The position numbers were made by a program, and so were the translations under genes. Shown here piece by piece: positions 1 through 8,835 of a DNA stretch of 64,000 nucleotides. The DNA is taken from NCBI RefSeq assembly GCF_014851585.1, contig NZ_JACVAB010000009.1:124001-188000 (forward strand), given 5' to 3'. The stretch comes from Agrobacterium sp. AGB01 (GTDB lineage: Bacteria; Pseudomonadota; Alphaproteobacteria; Rhizobiales; Rhizobiaceae). Positions within the stretch are counted from its first letter, which is position 1. Each line of letters begins with the position of its first letter. The notes beneath the pieces are model-generated. The model saw only the letters and a list, made by a program, of their open reading frames with translations, was not told the DNA's origin and searched no databases.

Positions 1-1
1 T

Positions 2-973
2 ATCGAAGCCCAGCGCGCCTTGTCCGTTCGTGAGCAGGAGTTGCAAACACTCACCGATGCGCTGCCGGTTCTGATCTCCTATGTCGACAAGGAAGAGCGC
101 TACCAGTTCGTCAACAAGTTCTATGAGACCTGGTTTCCAAGAAAGCGGGAATCGCTCATCGGCAAGACCTTGCTTGAGGTGGTTGGGCCGGATGCCTACG
201 CCAAGGTCAAACACTGGATTGATGCGGCGCTGGCCGGTGAGCGCCTGCATTTCGAACAGCGCATGCCATATTCAACGACCTCGCACCGCGACATCAGCGT
301 GGAGTATATTCCGCGTGTCAGCGGCAGTGGCAAGGTTGAAGGCTTTTATACGCTGGTGCAGGACATCTCGGAAATCAAGGCGGTGGAAGCCCGCCAGCGC
401 GAACTTACCAACGAGCTTTCCCATCGCATCAAGAACTCGCTGGCCATGGTGCAGGCCATTGTCAGCCAATCTTTGCGCAATGCCGATGACACCAGCCTGG
501 CACAGGAGGTCATCTCCGCACGGCTTTCTGCCATGTCCCGCGCGCAGGATATCCTGACGAATACCAACTGGGCATCGGCAGATATCCGCGAAGTGCTGGA
601 TATGGCGCTGAAACCCTATCTCGGTGGCGGTGACCGCTTTTCCTTTGTTGGTCCGTCCATCCGTCTTTCGGCGCAGCAGGGGCTGGGATTATCGCTGGCA
701 ATTCATGAGCTTGCCACCAATGCCACCAAATATGGCTCACTGTCGGTCATTGAAGGAACCATAGAAATTCAGTGGTCGGTCAGCGAGGATGGCGATTTCG
801 TCTTTGACTGGGTGGAAGTGGGCGGTCCCGCCGTCGTCGCACCGAAGAAAAAGGGCTTTGGCTCGCGACTGATAGAGCGCAGCGTTGCTCCGTATTTTGA
901 AGGTGCCTGCACCTTGTCCTACCTGCCGTCAGGTGTACGATTTAATCTGGTCGGCAAAATCCTTCACGAATGA
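2..973 (+). CDS. PAS-domain HWE-family sensor histidine kinase (5' partial)
   Basis: The reading frame is open to the left edge (codons run from base 2), so the N-terminus lies outside the window; the TTG at 20 is unlikely to be the true start. What remains is one PAS domain (about the first 125 residues, starting near TDALPVLISYVDKEE) and an HWE/HisKA_2 kinase core. The phospho-acceptor region reads ELSHRIKNSLAMVQA, the N-box HELATNATKYGSLS, and the family-typical W-x-E element is in FDWVEVGGP. HWE kinases are typical of rhizobial and Brucella-type alphaproteobacteria and often sense light, redox or general stress. No receiver gene follows; the next gene, 33 bases on, is an FMN-binding protein. 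A second HWE kinase sits at 27352-29358. Confidence 0.9.
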   Translation: MEAQRALSVREQELQTLTDALPVLISYVDKEERYQFVNKFYETWFPRKRESLIGKTLLEVVGPDAYAKVKHWIDAALAGERLHFEQRMPYSTTSHRDISVEYIPRVSGSGKVEGFYTLVQDISEIKAVEARQRELTNELSHRIKNSLAMVQAIVSQSLRNADDTSLAQEVISARLSAMSRAQDILTNTNWASADIREVLDMALKPYLGGGDRFSFVGPSIRLSAQQGLGLSLAIHELATNATKYGSLSVIEGTIEIQWSVSEDGDFVFDWVEVGGPAVVAPKKKGFGSRLIERSVAPYFEGACTLSYLPSGVRFNLVGKILHE

Positions 974-1006
974 TCTTGGCTGACTGCCGATGTCGGAGAA
1001 ACTGTC

Positions 1007-1495
1007 ATGAACGAACCGCAGAGCGGCCACCGGTTAAACGATGCGGTGAAAACGGATATTGAAAACTCCGTTCTCTGCTGGCTGGCCACTGTCGATGCCG
1101 ATGGCACGCCCAATGTCAGCCCCAAGGAAATCTTTGGCTCTTATGGGGACGACCATATTGTGGTGGCAGATATTGCCTCCACCCACACGGTGCGCAATCT
1201 TCACGCCCATGCAACCGCCTGCGTCAGCTTTGTTGATGTGTTTCGCCAGCGCGGGTTCAAGATTGTCGGCACAGCCAGAATAATTGCGCCTGATGACCCG
1301 GATTTTGCTGATCTAGGCGCAGACTTGCTGCGCATGGCGGGCGGTGATTTCCCCATCCGCCATGTCATCGCCATCAAGATCAGCCGTATTTCCCGCATCT
1401 GGGCACCCAGCTACAAACTGTTTCCGGAACGCAGCGAACAGCAGCGCATGCAAGGCGCCTACGATACCTATGGTGTCGCGCCCATCCAGAAATAA
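1007..1495 (+). CDS. Pyridoxamine 5'-phosphate oxidase-like FMN-binding protein
   Basis: 162 residues. The N-terminal half (SVLCWLATVDADGTPNVSPKE, then HIVVADIASTHTVRNL) has the split-barrel PNPOx pattern: a strand ending in 'LATVDADGxPNVSPK' followed by a region that contacts flavin phosphate. Members bind FMN (some F420 or heme) and reduce small substrates; the substrate here cannot be told. It follows the HWE kinase gene by 33 bases on the same strand and precedes a peroxiredoxin gene by 42 bases, so a redox-related run is plausible, but no shared promoter evidence was seen. Confidence 0.85.
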   Translation: MNEPQSGHRLNDAVKTDIENSVLCWLATVDADGTPNVSPKEIFGSYGDDHIVVADIASTHTVRNLHAHATACVSFVDVFRQRGFKIVGTARIIAPDDPDFADLGADLLRMAGGDFPIRHVIAIKISRISRIWAPSYKLFPERSEQQRMQGAYDTYGVAPIQK

Positions 1496-1537
1496 GCACT
1501 GTCTTCAGGCAGACCTCGAAGAGGAAGGATTACGGTA

Positions 1538-2071
1538 ATGACAACACCAGCCCCACTGGATGATGGCGCAGCGTCCCACCTTAAGGGTATGGCCGTGCCT
1601 GAACTCACACTGCCAGCCACCGATGGTACAAGCGTTTCCCTCAACCAGCCCGGCCTGACGGTCATCTATGCCTATCCGCGCACCAGCCCGCCGGATGGCG
1701 CAGCACTTGATGGCTGGGACACCATACCCGGCGCCCGAGGCTGCACACCGCAGTCCTGCGCCTTCCGTGATCATTTTGCAGAGCTGAAACAACTCGGCGC
1801 ATCAAGGGTGTTTGGCCTTTCAACCCAGACAACGGACTACCAGAAAGAGGCCGTCGAAAGGCTGCATCTGCCATTTCCCTTGTTGTCGGATAGCGGTCTG
1901 TCTCTGGCGGATGCCTTGCGCCTGCCAACCTTTGACGCGGCTGGCCTGACACTTTTTAAACGTCTGACCATGATCATCGAAAATGGCCGCATCGCCCATG
2001 TGTTTTACCCGGTCTTTCCACCGGAGAAAAACGCGCAAGACGTCATCGACTGGCTGCGCAGCCGTACGTAA
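1538..2071 (+). CDS. Peroxiredoxin (AhpC/TSA, BCP-like)
   Basis: 177 residues with a thioredoxin-like peroxiredoxin fold: ELTLPATDGTSVSL, then a strand ending YAYPRTSPPDG, then the catalytic segment GARGCTPQSCAFRDHFAEL. The CTPQSC motif carries the peroxidatic Cys and a second Cys four residues later, an atypical 2-Cys (BCP/PrxQ) arrangement. The usual PxxxTxxC spacing is altered by an insertion (PPDGAALDGWDTIPGA) seen in some 'redoxin family' proteins. Predicted role: cytosolic reduction of hydrogen peroxide or organic hydroperoxides with thioredoxin as donor. An AGGAAGG-like ribosome site (about 1522-1529) precedes the ATG. Confidence 0.85.
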   Translation: MTTPAPLDDGAASHLKGMAVPELTLPATDGTSVSLNQPGLTVIYAYPRTSPPDGAALDGWDTIPGARGCTPQSCAFRDHFAELKQLGASRVFGLSTQTTDYQKEAVERLHLPFPLLSDSGLSLADALRLPTFDAAGLTLFKRLTMIIENGRIAHVFYPVFPPEKNAQDVIDWLRSRT

Positions 2072-2081
2072 GATAAATCCC

Positions 2082-2729
2082 ATGCCACGAAAGCCTGTCA
2101 CCATATCTTTGCGAGACATACTTCGAAACCAGGAGATTCCGTTCCTGCCGTTGGGAACGCCGCTGCTGCAAGTCGCCGGTGAAATGGGACCGCCAAGAGG
2201 CTGGATTACGGATGTTTATGCCGAGCCTGTACCATTATTCTGGGCTTACCCGGCTGGCATGGAACTGCATTTTGAGCCTGAAAACCCGTATCCATTGACC
2301 ACAGTCAAACTGTCATCAGTTGGTGCTGCAACGGGCAAAGTGGCGCGCTTCAGTTACTGGCGCCGGATGCGCATCGACTTTCCCATGTATGAAACTCCGG
2401 TTTCCGGTTTTCTACGGGGTGGCTTGTGGGACCTCAATAAGGTGCAGATTGGAATATGCACGAATATGATGTCTCCAGCACTCGATATCTGCGTCGGCAA
2501 TCTCAGGATTAATTTTCACATGACTGTCGAGAATGAAGTGATCCTCGAAGAGGCATTGGAACGACCTGATTTCGATCTTGCTCAACAAGTTGCTCTGTTC
2601 GATCCAATCAGTTGCTTCATGGGCGCGTATTTTCTAACCGGCGACCCGAAAATGGATCGAATGCCGTCCACGGGCTGGACGACAATCAGTGGCACAGAAT
2701 ATCTGCAGCTGCTGGATCAAAACGGCTGA
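2082..2729 (+). CDS. Hypothetical protein (216 aa class)
   Basis: No family recognised. The frame is open from 1983, but the upstream part overlaps the peroxiredoxin gene; the ATG at 2082, just after the peroxiredoxin stop, is the sensible start. The protein is cytosolic-looking (no signal peptide or membrane segment), rich in aromatic residues and prolines, with stretches such as ISLRDILRNQEIPFLPLGTP and NLRINFHMTVENEVILEEAL. The next gene starts 10 bases after its stop, so the two are likely co-transcribed and may act together. Confidence 0.6.
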   Translation: MPRKPVTISLRDILRNQEIPFLPLGTPLLQVAGEMGPPRGWITDVYAEPVPLFWAYPAGMELHFEPENPYPLTTVKLSSVGAATGKVARFSYWRRMRIDFPMYETPVSGFLRGGLWDLNKVQIGICTNMMSPALDICVGNLRINFHMTVENEVILEEALERPDFDLAQQVALFDPISCFMGAYFLTGDPKMDRMPSTGWTTISGTEYLQLLDQNG

Positions 2730-2738
2730 GGCGCGGTC

Positions 2739-3008
2739 ATGACAACAACGGTTGTTCTTGGTGATGAATATGACCAGCAGTTGCGCACCGCGATCATGCA
2801 GGTGATGTTGCAATTGGGTGCCGTGCTGGAAAACCGCAACTGGGTTGTCGCCGGGTCGCAGGAGGTTGAAACCTTTCTCTGGCAGCTGGCCGGTCACGAG
2901 ATTGCCGTTGAGGCAGAGACCTATATGGGCCTGTCCATATCGGGGGATGAAAACACCATCAACGATATCGCGCAGCGTGTTAGCCAGGCCGTGCAAGCGG
3001 CAAACTGA
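2739..3008 (+). CDS. Small hypothetical protein, partner of the preceding gene
   Basis: 89 residues, acidic, no signal peptide. It begins MTTTVVLGDEYDQQLRTAIM and ends DENTINDIAQRVSQAVQAAN; the predicted order is alternating helices and strands with amphipathic ends. It starts 10 bases downstream of the 2082-2729 gene. The tight spacing between a roughly 215-aa and a 90-aa protein resembles paired unknown genes, including effector/immunity or toxin/antitoxin types, but nothing in either sequence proves such a role. Confidence 0.6.
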   Translation: MTTTVVLGDEYDQQLRTAIMQVMLQLGAVLENRNWVVAGSQEVETFLWQLAGHEIAVEAETYMGLSISGDENTINDIAQRVSQAVQAAN

Positions 3009-3189
3009 CGATCCGGTGCTTGAGGCGGTCTTTCACTTCAGCTGCGCTGCACAGTCTCATGCGACGCGACGTCCAGAATTTTTCATTTTTCAGAGTGAGA
3101 ATGTCACGCTAAAGTCCGGCCATAACACCTGATATCTGGCCCTTCCGGCCAATCAGACCGCCACTCTTGCCATCACGGAAGTTCAAGCC

Positions 3190-3933
3190 TTGGCCTCTTA
3201 TCCCTTGCTTCTCATTCAGGTCGGCACACCACCTGATGCTATCAGAAACCCGCTGGGCGATCTGCCCCTTTGGTTTCAGCGTGCCGTTGGCCCCGACACG
3301 GAAACCCTCGCGGTCATCAGGGTGTTTGAGGGTGAAAGCCTGCCAGCGCCCGATAGCGTAAAAGGCGCCATCATCACCGGCTCCTGGGACATGGTGACAG
3401 ACCGTCTGCCATGGAGCGAGGCAACGGCCGAGTGGATACGGCAGGCCATGGCCATCGACCTGCCGCTGTTTGGCGTCTGTTACGGCCATCAGCTCATTGC
3501 CCATGCGCTGGGCGGCGAGGTGGATTATCACCCTGAGGGCCGCGAAATCGGCACGCAGGCCGTTCGCCTGTTGCCGGGAGCCGAACAGGATCCGCTGGTC
3601 AGCACCATGCCCGCGCAGTTTCCGGCCCATCTCACCCATATGCAGACGGTCATCCGCCTGCCGGAGGGCGCGCAAGCGCTGGCCGCTTCCAGCCATGATC
3701 CGCATCAGATCGTGCGTTATGGCCGCAATGCCATCTCCACGCAGTTCCACCCGGAATTTACGCCGGAAATTTCCGCGGCCATCATTCGCATGCGGGCAGA
3801 TGTGCTGCGTGCCGAGGGGCGTGATCCCGATGATCTGCTGGCTGGCGTTGAGCATGCGGGCGAGCCACTGGCGCTGCTCCGTCGTTTTGTTGCCCACGCG
3901 CTGAACCACCAGCCAACCACTGAGCCAGCCTGA
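3190..3933 (+). CDS. Class I glutamine amidotransferase-like protein
   Basis: 247 residues, TTG start at 3190. It has the GATase1 triad: the nucleophile elbow LFGVCYGHQLIAHALGG with catalytic Cys, and the His/Glu pair in ISTQFHPEFTPEI. It resembles the stand-alone GMP-synthase-like GATase group (YfeJ, GuaA N-domain relatives) rather than a GuaA fusion; no ATP-pyrophosphatase domain follows. Such proteins hydrolyse glutamine or gamma-glutamyl amides; the acceptor is unknown. The gene converges on an HxlR regulator gene with 47 bases between. Confidence 0.85.
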   Translation: MASYPLLLIQVGTPPDAIRNPLGDLPLWFQRAVGPDTETLAVIRVFEGESLPAPDSVKGAIITGSWDMVTDRLPWSEATAEWIRQAMAIDLPLFGVCYGHQLIAHALGGEVDYHPEGREIGTQAVRLLPGAEQDPLVSTMPAQFPAHLTHMQTVIRLPEGAQALAASSHDPHQIVRYGRNAISTQFHPEFTPEISAAIIRMRADVLRAEGRDPDDLLAGVEHAGEPLALLRRFVAHALNHQPTTEPA

Positions 3934-3980
3934 TCAGCGCTTTTTAGCCATCGTGAGTGCGATCTGCTTCACGACGGATT

Positions 3981-4331
3981 TCAGACCTCGTCGCCGTTGC
4001 GCGCTTTCAGCCACAGGCCGAACTCCTTGACAACGCTGACCACGTTTTCCAGACGTTTGCCATCTTCGGTCAGGGCATATTCCACCTTTACCGGCACGGT
4101 GGGATACACCGTTCGCTGAACCATCGCGGCCTCTTCAAGCGTGCGCAAATCAAGGGTCAGCATGCGCTGCGAAATGCCCGGTATCAGTCTGCGCAATTCA
4201 TTGAAGCGCTTCGGGCCATCCACGAGGTAGGAGACGATCAACAGGCGCCAACGCCCGCCAAGCAGATGCATCGCTTCTTCAACGGAACAGCCGGATACCG
4301 TGTCTTTCATGGGGCATGACCTCTTTGCCAT
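3981..4331 (-). CDS. HxlR-family transcriptional regulator
   Basis: 116 residues with the HxlR winged helix: CSVEEAMHLLGGRWRLLIVSYL, then RFNELRRLIPGISQRMLTLDLRTLEEAAMVQRTVYPTVPVKVEYALTEDG. Two cysteines lie near the N-terminus (SCPMKDTVSGCSVEE), the second placed where HxlR/YodB/HypR regulators sense electrophiles or oxidants. The gene is divergent from a glutathione transferase gene (start 4462), and the shared 130-base spacer holds a palindrome at 4335-4353. It most likely controls itself and the transferase in response to thiol-reactive compounds. Confidence 0.9.
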   Translation of the reverse strand: MAKRSCPMKDTVSGCSVEEAMHLLGGRWRLLIVSYLVDGPKRFNELRRLIPGISQRMLTLDLRTLEEAAMVQRTVYPTVPVKVEYALTEDGKRLENVVSVVKEFGLWLKARNGDEV

Positions 4332-4334
4332 ACC

Positions 4335-4353
4335 AGGTATAATTTATGTACCT
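4335..4353. promoter_or_regulatory. Candidate HxlR operator
   Basis: Inverted repeat with arms AGGTA and TACCT around a 9-base AT-rich centre, lying directly upstream of the hxlR-type gene start in the divergent spacer with the GST gene. A related half (ATACCACC) occurs around 4385. Position and symmetry fit an HxlR dimer site; binding is inferred. Confidence 0.5.
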
Positions 4354-4461
4354 AGATGACAAACTTTTGCGTTCTTACGTTTATATACCACCTGAATTAC
4401 ATAGAGTCCGCACCTTCTGCAAGCGCAAGGATGGTGTTGAATTCTATGGAGAATACCAGCA

Positions 4462-5097
4462 ATGAAACTTTATTATATGCCCGCAGCCTGCTCGCTCTCG
4501 CCGCACATCGTCGCAAACGAACTGGGTCTTGAGGTCGACTTCATAAAGGTGGATCACAATGATCACACCACGCAGCAGGGTAAAAACTTTCACAAGGTCA
4601 ACCCGCACGGTTACATTCCGGCCCTTGAACTGGCAGATGGCACTATTTTGCGGGAAGGCCCTGTTATCGTTCAGTACCTGGCAGACTTGAAGCCGCAGGC
4701 AGGTTTGGTGCCGCTAAATGGCAGTTTTGAACGCTACAGGTTGCAGGAAATGCTCAGCTTCCTGTCAACGGAAGTCCACAAGGGTTTCATCCCGCTGCTT
4801 TATGCGCAGCAGGCGGGTGATTACATCAACACCGCGCGGCCAAAGCTGGAAAAACGGTTTTCATGGCTCAACGACCATCTCGCAGAGCGACCATTCCTCA
4901 TGGGGCAAAACTTCTCGGTCGCGGATGCTTATCTGTTTGCCCTGACCGGCTGGGGGCAGGCGCCCTGGTTGAAGTCCTATTACAATGCGCCAATCCATTT
5001 TGATGGTCTTCAGCATCTTCAAGGCTGGTACCTACGCGTCAAGGCGCGCGACGCGGTTGTAAAGTCCCTCTTGGAAGAAGGTCTGGACCTGAACTGA
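4462..5097 (+). CDS. gst: Glutathione S-transferase (beta class)
   Basis: 211 residues. The N-terminal thioredoxin-like domain starts MKLYYMPAACSLSPHIVANE, with the beta-class active-site Cys at residue 10 as in E. coli GstA and Proteus GST, then NPHGYIPALELADGTILREGPVIVQYL (glutathione-binding cis-Pro and Ser/Glu region). The C-terminal helical domain follows (ERYRLQEMLSFLSTEVHKGF, FSVADAYLFALTGW). It conjugates or reduces electrophiles with glutathione in the cytosol. It is divergent from the HxlR gene, which probably regulates it. Confidence 0.92.
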   Translation: MKLYYMPAACSLSPHIVANELGLEVDFIKVDHNDHTTQQGKNFHKVNPHGYIPALELADGTILREGPVIVQYLADLKPQAGLVPLNGSFERYRLQEMLSFLSTEVHKGFIPLLYAQQAGDYINTARPKLEKRFSWLNDHLAERPFLMGQNFSVADAYLFALTGWGQAPWLKSYYNAPIHFDGLQHLQGWYLRVKARDAVVKSLLEEGLDLN

Positions 5098-5133
5098 CCA
5101 CGGTCCCGCCCGGCGCCTGGCAGAAAACAGCCG

Positions 5134-6069
5134 CTATTCTGACGGCGCGGTGCTTCGCGTCGCTTTCTGCGCCGCAGCGGCATGAACACGGGCCAGCGCC
5201 AGAAATGCCTTGAGGCCCGCTGACAGGTTTCGCCGGCCAGGGTAATAGAGGCAAAGGCCCGGAAAGGGCGGTGTCCAGTCGTCAAGCAACCGCGTCAACC
5301 GGCCAGCCTCGATATCTGCCAGCACGCTTTGCTCCAAGAAAAAGCCAATGGCAGTATGTTCCAGCACGGCGGTGCGTGACAGGCTGGTCTCATCGAGAAT
5401 GATCGGCCCGCGCACATCGAGTTGCACGATCTCGCCATCTTTTTCCAGTCGCCACCGAAACAGCGATCCATCCGGCAACCGCACCCGAATGCAGGGGTGG
5501 TTCAGCAGGTCGGGCGGCACCAGCGGCACGCCGTGTTTGTCCAGGTATTGCGGTGTCGCCACAACGGCATAGCGTTGCGGGCGGCCAAGCGGCACGGCAA
5601 TCATGTCGGTGGGAATAAGCCCGGCAACACGCACGCCAAGATCAAACCCGTCGGCCACGATATCAACCAGTCTCCCTTCGGTGACAATGTCGACCACCAT
5701 GTCGGGGTAACGGCGCAAAAACTCCAGCACCAGTGGCGTGATGATCTCGCGTGCTGCAAAGGGTGCCGCATTGATGCGTATGGTGCCGGAGGGCGTATCG
5801 CGCTCCGATCGCACCGCCTCCAGCCCGCTTTCGATGCCTTGCAGGGCGGGGCCAATCTGCTCAACGAACAATTTGCCTGCACTGGTCAAAGACAGACTGC
5901 GGGTGGTGCGGTTAAACAGCCGCACGCCAAGGTTCGCCTCCAGCTTGTTGATCGCAAGGCTAAGCGCCGTCGTCGACATGTTCAGGTCAATGGCCGCCGC
6001 ACGGAATGTGCCGCGTCGCGTTATCGCCATCACCGCATTGAGATCCGCAAGGCTGGTTTTTTCCATCAT
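5134..6069 (-). CDS. LysR-family transcriptional regulator
   Basis: The open frame extends to 6132, but the helix-turn-helix begins at [20 protein letters not shown], giving a start at 6069 (or 6066). Residues 1-60 form the LysR winged helix ([28 protein letters not shown], then [10 protein letters not shown]). The rest is the periplasmic-binding-protein-like effector domain ([20 protein letters not shown]). It is divergent from an SDR gene at 6215 with 145 bases between and most likely regulates it. The C-terminus ends with the (K/R)[11 protein letters not shown] tail common in rhizobial LysR proteins of aldehyde/quinone reductase loci. Confidence 0.92.
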   Translation of the reverse strand: MMEKTSLADLNAVMAITRRGTFRAAAIDLNMSTTALSLAINKLEANLGVRLFNRTTRSLSLTSAGKLFVEQIGPALQGIESGLEAVRSERDTPSGTIRINAAPFAAREIITPLVLEFLRRYPDMVVDIVTEGRLVDIVADGFDLGVRVAGLIPTDMIAVPLGRPQRYAVVATPQYLDKHGVPLVPPDLLNHPCIRVRLPDGSLFRWRLEKDGEIVQLDVRGPIILDETSLSRTAVLEHTAIGFFLEQSVLADIEAGRLTRLLDDWTPPFPGLCLYYPGRRNLSAGLKAFLALARVHAAAAQKATRSTAPSE

Positions 6070-6214
6070 GCCCAAAGTCAATTGTCCCGATATTCGCAAT
6101 TCCTCATCCCGGTTTGTCCCACTTATCGGCATAAATGTCGAGTGTTACGTTAATTCCATCGGAAACACGCCGGGCAATTTGACCGCGTCGGTGCCGTTTA
6201 TAGGAGATGACAGC

Positions 6215-6994
6215 ATGACCGAATTTCTAACCTTGCGCGGCAAACGCGCGCTGATCACCGCTGGCACCAAAGGTGCCGGAAAAGCCACGGTTGATCTGTT
6301 TCGCCAATTGGGCGCACAGGTTCTCACCGCCGCACGCACCAAGTCGGACGATCTGCCGGAAGAGCTGTTTCTGGCCGCCGACCTGACGACGGCGGAAGGT
6401 GCAACGGCACTGGCGCAGGCCGCGCAGCAGCGCCTGGGTGGCCTTGATATCATCGTGCATATGCTCGGCGGTTCATCCGCACCTGGCGGCGGCTTTGCTG
6501 CTCTGGGTGATGATGATTGGAGCCGCGAGCTTGACCTCAACCTGTTTCCTGCCGTGCGCCTTGACCGGGCGCTGGTTCCAGCCATGGTCGCCCAGGGCCA
6601 CGGTGTGGTCGTGCATGTCTCATCCATTCAAAGGGTACTCCCGCTGCCGGAATCCACCACCGCTTACGCTTCCGCCAAGGCCGCACTTTCCACCTATAGC
6701 AAGGCACTGTCGAAAGAAGTGTCGCCCAAGGGCGTGCGGGTGGTGCGCGTGTCGCCGGGCTGGATTGAAACCGAAGCATCGGTGCGTTTTGCCCATCGTA
6801 TCGCCGAGCAGATCGGCGGAGATTACGAGGCTGGCAAACAGATGATCATGGATGGGCTGGGCGGCATACCGCTTGGGCGTCCTGCAAAACCGGCAGAAGT
6901 CGCAGATCTCATAGCCTTTCTCGCCTCGGACCGCGCTTCGTCCATTACCGGCACCGAACACATTATCGATGGTGGCACCGTGCCCACCGTCTAG
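6215..6994 (+). CDS. Short-chain dehydrogenase/reductase (SDR)
   Basis: The ATG at 6215 follows a GGAG ribosome site (6203-6206); the longer open frame upstream is antisense to the LysR gene and rejected. About 259 residues of classical SDR: cofactor motif [16 protein letters not shown] (T-G-x3-G-x-G variant TAGTKGAG), VHVSSIQ with catalytic Ser, YASAKAAL (Tyr-x3-Lys), and C-terminal [17 protein letters not shown]. The cofactor is probably NADP(H) or NAD(H); the substrate is unknown. It is likely controlled by the divergent LysR gene, with a SnoaL-like gene 66 bases downstream. Confidence 0.9.
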   Translation: MTEFLTLRGKRALITAGTKGAGKATVDLFRQLGAQVLTAARTKSDDLPEELFLAADLTTAEGATALAQAAQQRLGGLDIIVHMLGGSSAPGGGFAALGDDDWSRELDLNLFPAVRLDRALVPAMVAQGHGVVVHVSSIQRVLPLPESTTAYASAKAALSTYSKALSKEVSPKGVRVVRVSPGWIETEASVRFAHRIAEQIGGDYEAGKQMIMDGLGGIPLGRPAKPAEVADLIAFLASDRASSITGTEHIIDGGTVPTV

Positions 6995-7060
6995 TGGTCG
7001 CGACCAGGAACACACTTTGCCTAACCGCAATACGTCACGAATGCTTGAAAGGAGAACACC

Positions 7061-7390
7061 ATGTCAATTCAGCTACCAAAGGCAATCGCCACCTATTTCG
7101 CAGCGGATAGAGAGGGTAATGCTGCGGATATCGCCAATTGTTTCCTCGATACCGCCTTTGTCCGGGATGAGGGCCACACCTATCTCGGCCGCGATGAAAT
7201 CCGTCGATGGAAGGAGGAGGCGTCAACAAAATACCAATACACCGCCACGCCATTCAACGTCACAACGGATGGCGCCCGCACCGTGGTCACCAGCCACCTC
7301 AGCGGCAATTTTCCCGGCAGCCCTGTGGACCTGCGTTACGCCTTTGTGCTGAGTGGCGATCTCATCGAGCAATTGGAGATCACGCTTTAG
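7061..7390 (+). CDS. SnoaL/NTF2-like fold protein
   Basis: 109 residues with the cone-shaped NTF2-like pattern: an N-terminal helix (LPKAIATYFAADREGNAADIANCFLDTAFVRDEG), then GRDEIRRWKEEAS, then beta strands FNVTTDGARTVVTSHLSGNFPG and FVLSGDLIEQLEI. Such proteins are polyketide cyclase-like enzymes or ligand-binding proteins. A GAAAGGAGAA ribosome site precedes the ATG. It follows the SDR gene on the same strand and may be co-transcribed with it. Confidence 0.85.
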   Translation: MSIQLPKAIATYFAADREGNAADIANCFLDTAFVRDEGHTYLGRDEIRRWKEEASTKYQYTATPFNVTTDGARTVVTSHLSGNFPGSPVDLRYAFVLSGDLIEQLEITL

Positions 7391-7418
7391 TCGGTTCGTT
7401 GCAGCGTGTTGCAACAGA

Positions 7419-7844
7419 TTATCGCTTTGTCCGACCAAGACGGTGCTGCGCTACCGCATCCGCGAGGCGTTTACGGATTTCGAGAAAAAACGCCTCGGGT
7501 ACCATTCCGTAATCCACTCGTGACGGATCTTCAGGACGCGGGCGTAATTCCGGACTGGGCCATTCGAATTCATTGACCTCTGAAACTCGCACCCAGTTCC
7601 TGTCGTTGTCCAAGCAGATCTCAGCACAAATTTCGGGTGGGATTTCGAGTGAATAGTCTTCTTGTCCAGGCTCGGGGTATGAGTGCGAGATAGGCACAAC
7701 CAATGTTTTGTTGGTGGCCTTTGTGTAAAGCACAATAGCGCAAGGCCTCTCTTTATTGCTGGTAGAGAGGCCTTTTTGATGGTCAATGTCCCACAGATAA
7801 TCGAAGCGGATCACCAAACCCGGTACAGGATCGGGATAATTCAC
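7419..7844 (-). CDS. PemK/MazF-type toxin of a type II toxin-antitoxin module
   Basis: 141 residues. The N-terminus PVPGLVIRFDYLWDIDHQKG, followed by KERPCAIVLYTKATNKTLVVPISHS, matches the alphaproteobacterial 'PemK-like / plasmid maintenance toxin' group (RPC...V.P..H pattern of the MazF SH3-like barrel). Members cleave RNA. The gene follows its putative antitoxin gene with a 4-base overlap (7841-7844), antitoxin first, as usual for such modules. The ribonuclease role is inferred from family. Confidence 0.75.
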   Translation of the reverse strand: MNYPDPVPGLVIRFDYLWDIDHQKGLSTSNKERPCAIVLYTKATNKTLVVPISHSYPEPGQEDYSLEIPPEICAEICLDNDRNWVRVSEVNEFEWPSPELRPRPEDPSRVDYGMVPEAFFLEIRKRLADAVAQHRLGRTKR

Positions 7845-8101
7845 TCTGATGCTTTACCGTATTCTGCGTTCATGATTGCGCCCAGCATATCGTCATCCAT
7901 GTCTCTTGCATGAATGACACGGCGCTCCTTGCTTTTCAGGCGCTCATAATTTTCGAGCTCCTTCATGCTGATATAGGCGCCAATTGGACGACCGTGAGAC
8001 GTAACCTCAACGCCGCCGGAAACCATCGCTTCGTCGCTATATTTGCCAAACTCTTTTGCGAAGGTTGTCGCGGCAACCCGAATTGCGTAAGCCATGGCCA
8101 A
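7841..8101 (-). CDS. Phd/YefM-family antitoxin
   Basis: 86 residues. The N-terminal part IRVAATTFAKEFGKYSDEAM...GGVEVTSHGRPIGAYISMKELENYERLKSKERR shows the Phd/YefM fold: a short strand, helix, then 'V-x(2)-HGRPIGAYIS' followed by a charged helix. The C-terminus is acidic, expected to wrap the toxin. A second possible ATG lies two codons in (MAMAYAIR). The toxin gene starts inside its stop codon. Phd-type proteins usually repress their own promoter, here in 8102-8230. Confidence 0.8.
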   Translation of the reverse strand: MAMAYAIRVAATTFAKEFGKYSDEAMVSGGVEVTSHGRPIGAYISMKELENYERLKSKERRVIHARDMDDDMLGAIMNAEYGKASE

Positions 8102-8230
8102 ACTCCTTATGTTCTCTTTAAAATACGGAATTTCCGTAATTTGTCAAAGGTTGCAACAGCCTCATGCCCGTGGCAGGTAATTGAAGCTCGGTGTTAAACC
8201 CGCACGCAATGCCTGCCGCATGGAGCAGAT

Positions 8231-8797
8231 ATGAAACGTTTACTCATCAGCCTGCTGGCCATAGCAGGCATTCCCTTCGGCGTCGCCACCGCCATTCCCG
8301 CGACACCCCAAGTGGAAGCGGTCCGGGCTTTCCACGATGCGGTTCACCAAGGCAATGTTGCCGAAGTGCGCGCCATGCTGAAAACCAATCCGGCATTGGC
8401 CACCTCTGAGGACGAATACAAGTTTCAGCCCATCCACCTCATGGATATGTATTTCGAGCCGGACATTCTCGATCTGCTGCTAACCGCCGGTGCCGATATC
8501 AACGCCGGAAATGATGAGGGCGTCACCATTTTGCATATCATAACCGATCCCGATGCCGTCAGTGCGCTGGTGGAAAAGGGCGCAGATGTTGAGGCGCGCG
8601 ATGCCAATGGCTGGACACCGCTGATCATGCAGGCCAACAATCAGCAAAACGGGCCGGATGTGGTTACAGCCCTGCTGGAAAACGGCGCAAACCCCAACGC
8701 TGAGGGTAACGGCGGCGAAACCGCCTTGTCCTTTGCGCTTGAAACCGGGGATGAGGATTTCATAAAGGTGTTGAAGGCTGGCGGCGCGACCAAATAG
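8231..8797 (+). CDS. Exported ankyrin-repeat protein
   Basis: 188 residues. The signal peptide MKRLLISLLAIAGIPFGVATAIPATPQ predicts export to the periplasm. About four ankyrin repeats follow: AVHQGNVAEVRAMLKTNPAL, DILDLLLTAGADINAGNDEGVTILH, AVSALVEKGADVEARDANGWTPLI, and VVTALLENGANPNAEGNGGETALSFAL. Ankyrin arrays mediate protein binding; no catalytic domain is present. In other bacteria, similar small exported ankyrin proteins sit beside catalase or other stress genes, but no such neighbour is here. Confidence 0.88.
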   Translation: MKRLLISLLAIAGIPFGVATAIPATPQVEAVRAFHDAVHQGNVAEVRAMLKTNPALATSEDEYKFQPIHLMDMYFEPDILDLLLTAGADINAGNDEGVTILHIITDPDAVSALVEKGADVEARDANGWTPLIMQANNQQNGPDVVTALLENGANPNAEGNGGETALSFALETGDEDFIKVLKAGGATK

Positions 8798-8835
8798 CGT
8801 CGCGGATTTTTAGCCAAGGGAGAGGGGCATTTACA

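Noticed and set aside
5422-6153. Long plus-strand frame opposite the LysR gene
   Set aside because: It is the antisense shadow of a well-conserved LysR gene; the product is rich in His/Gln/Arg with no domain pattern.
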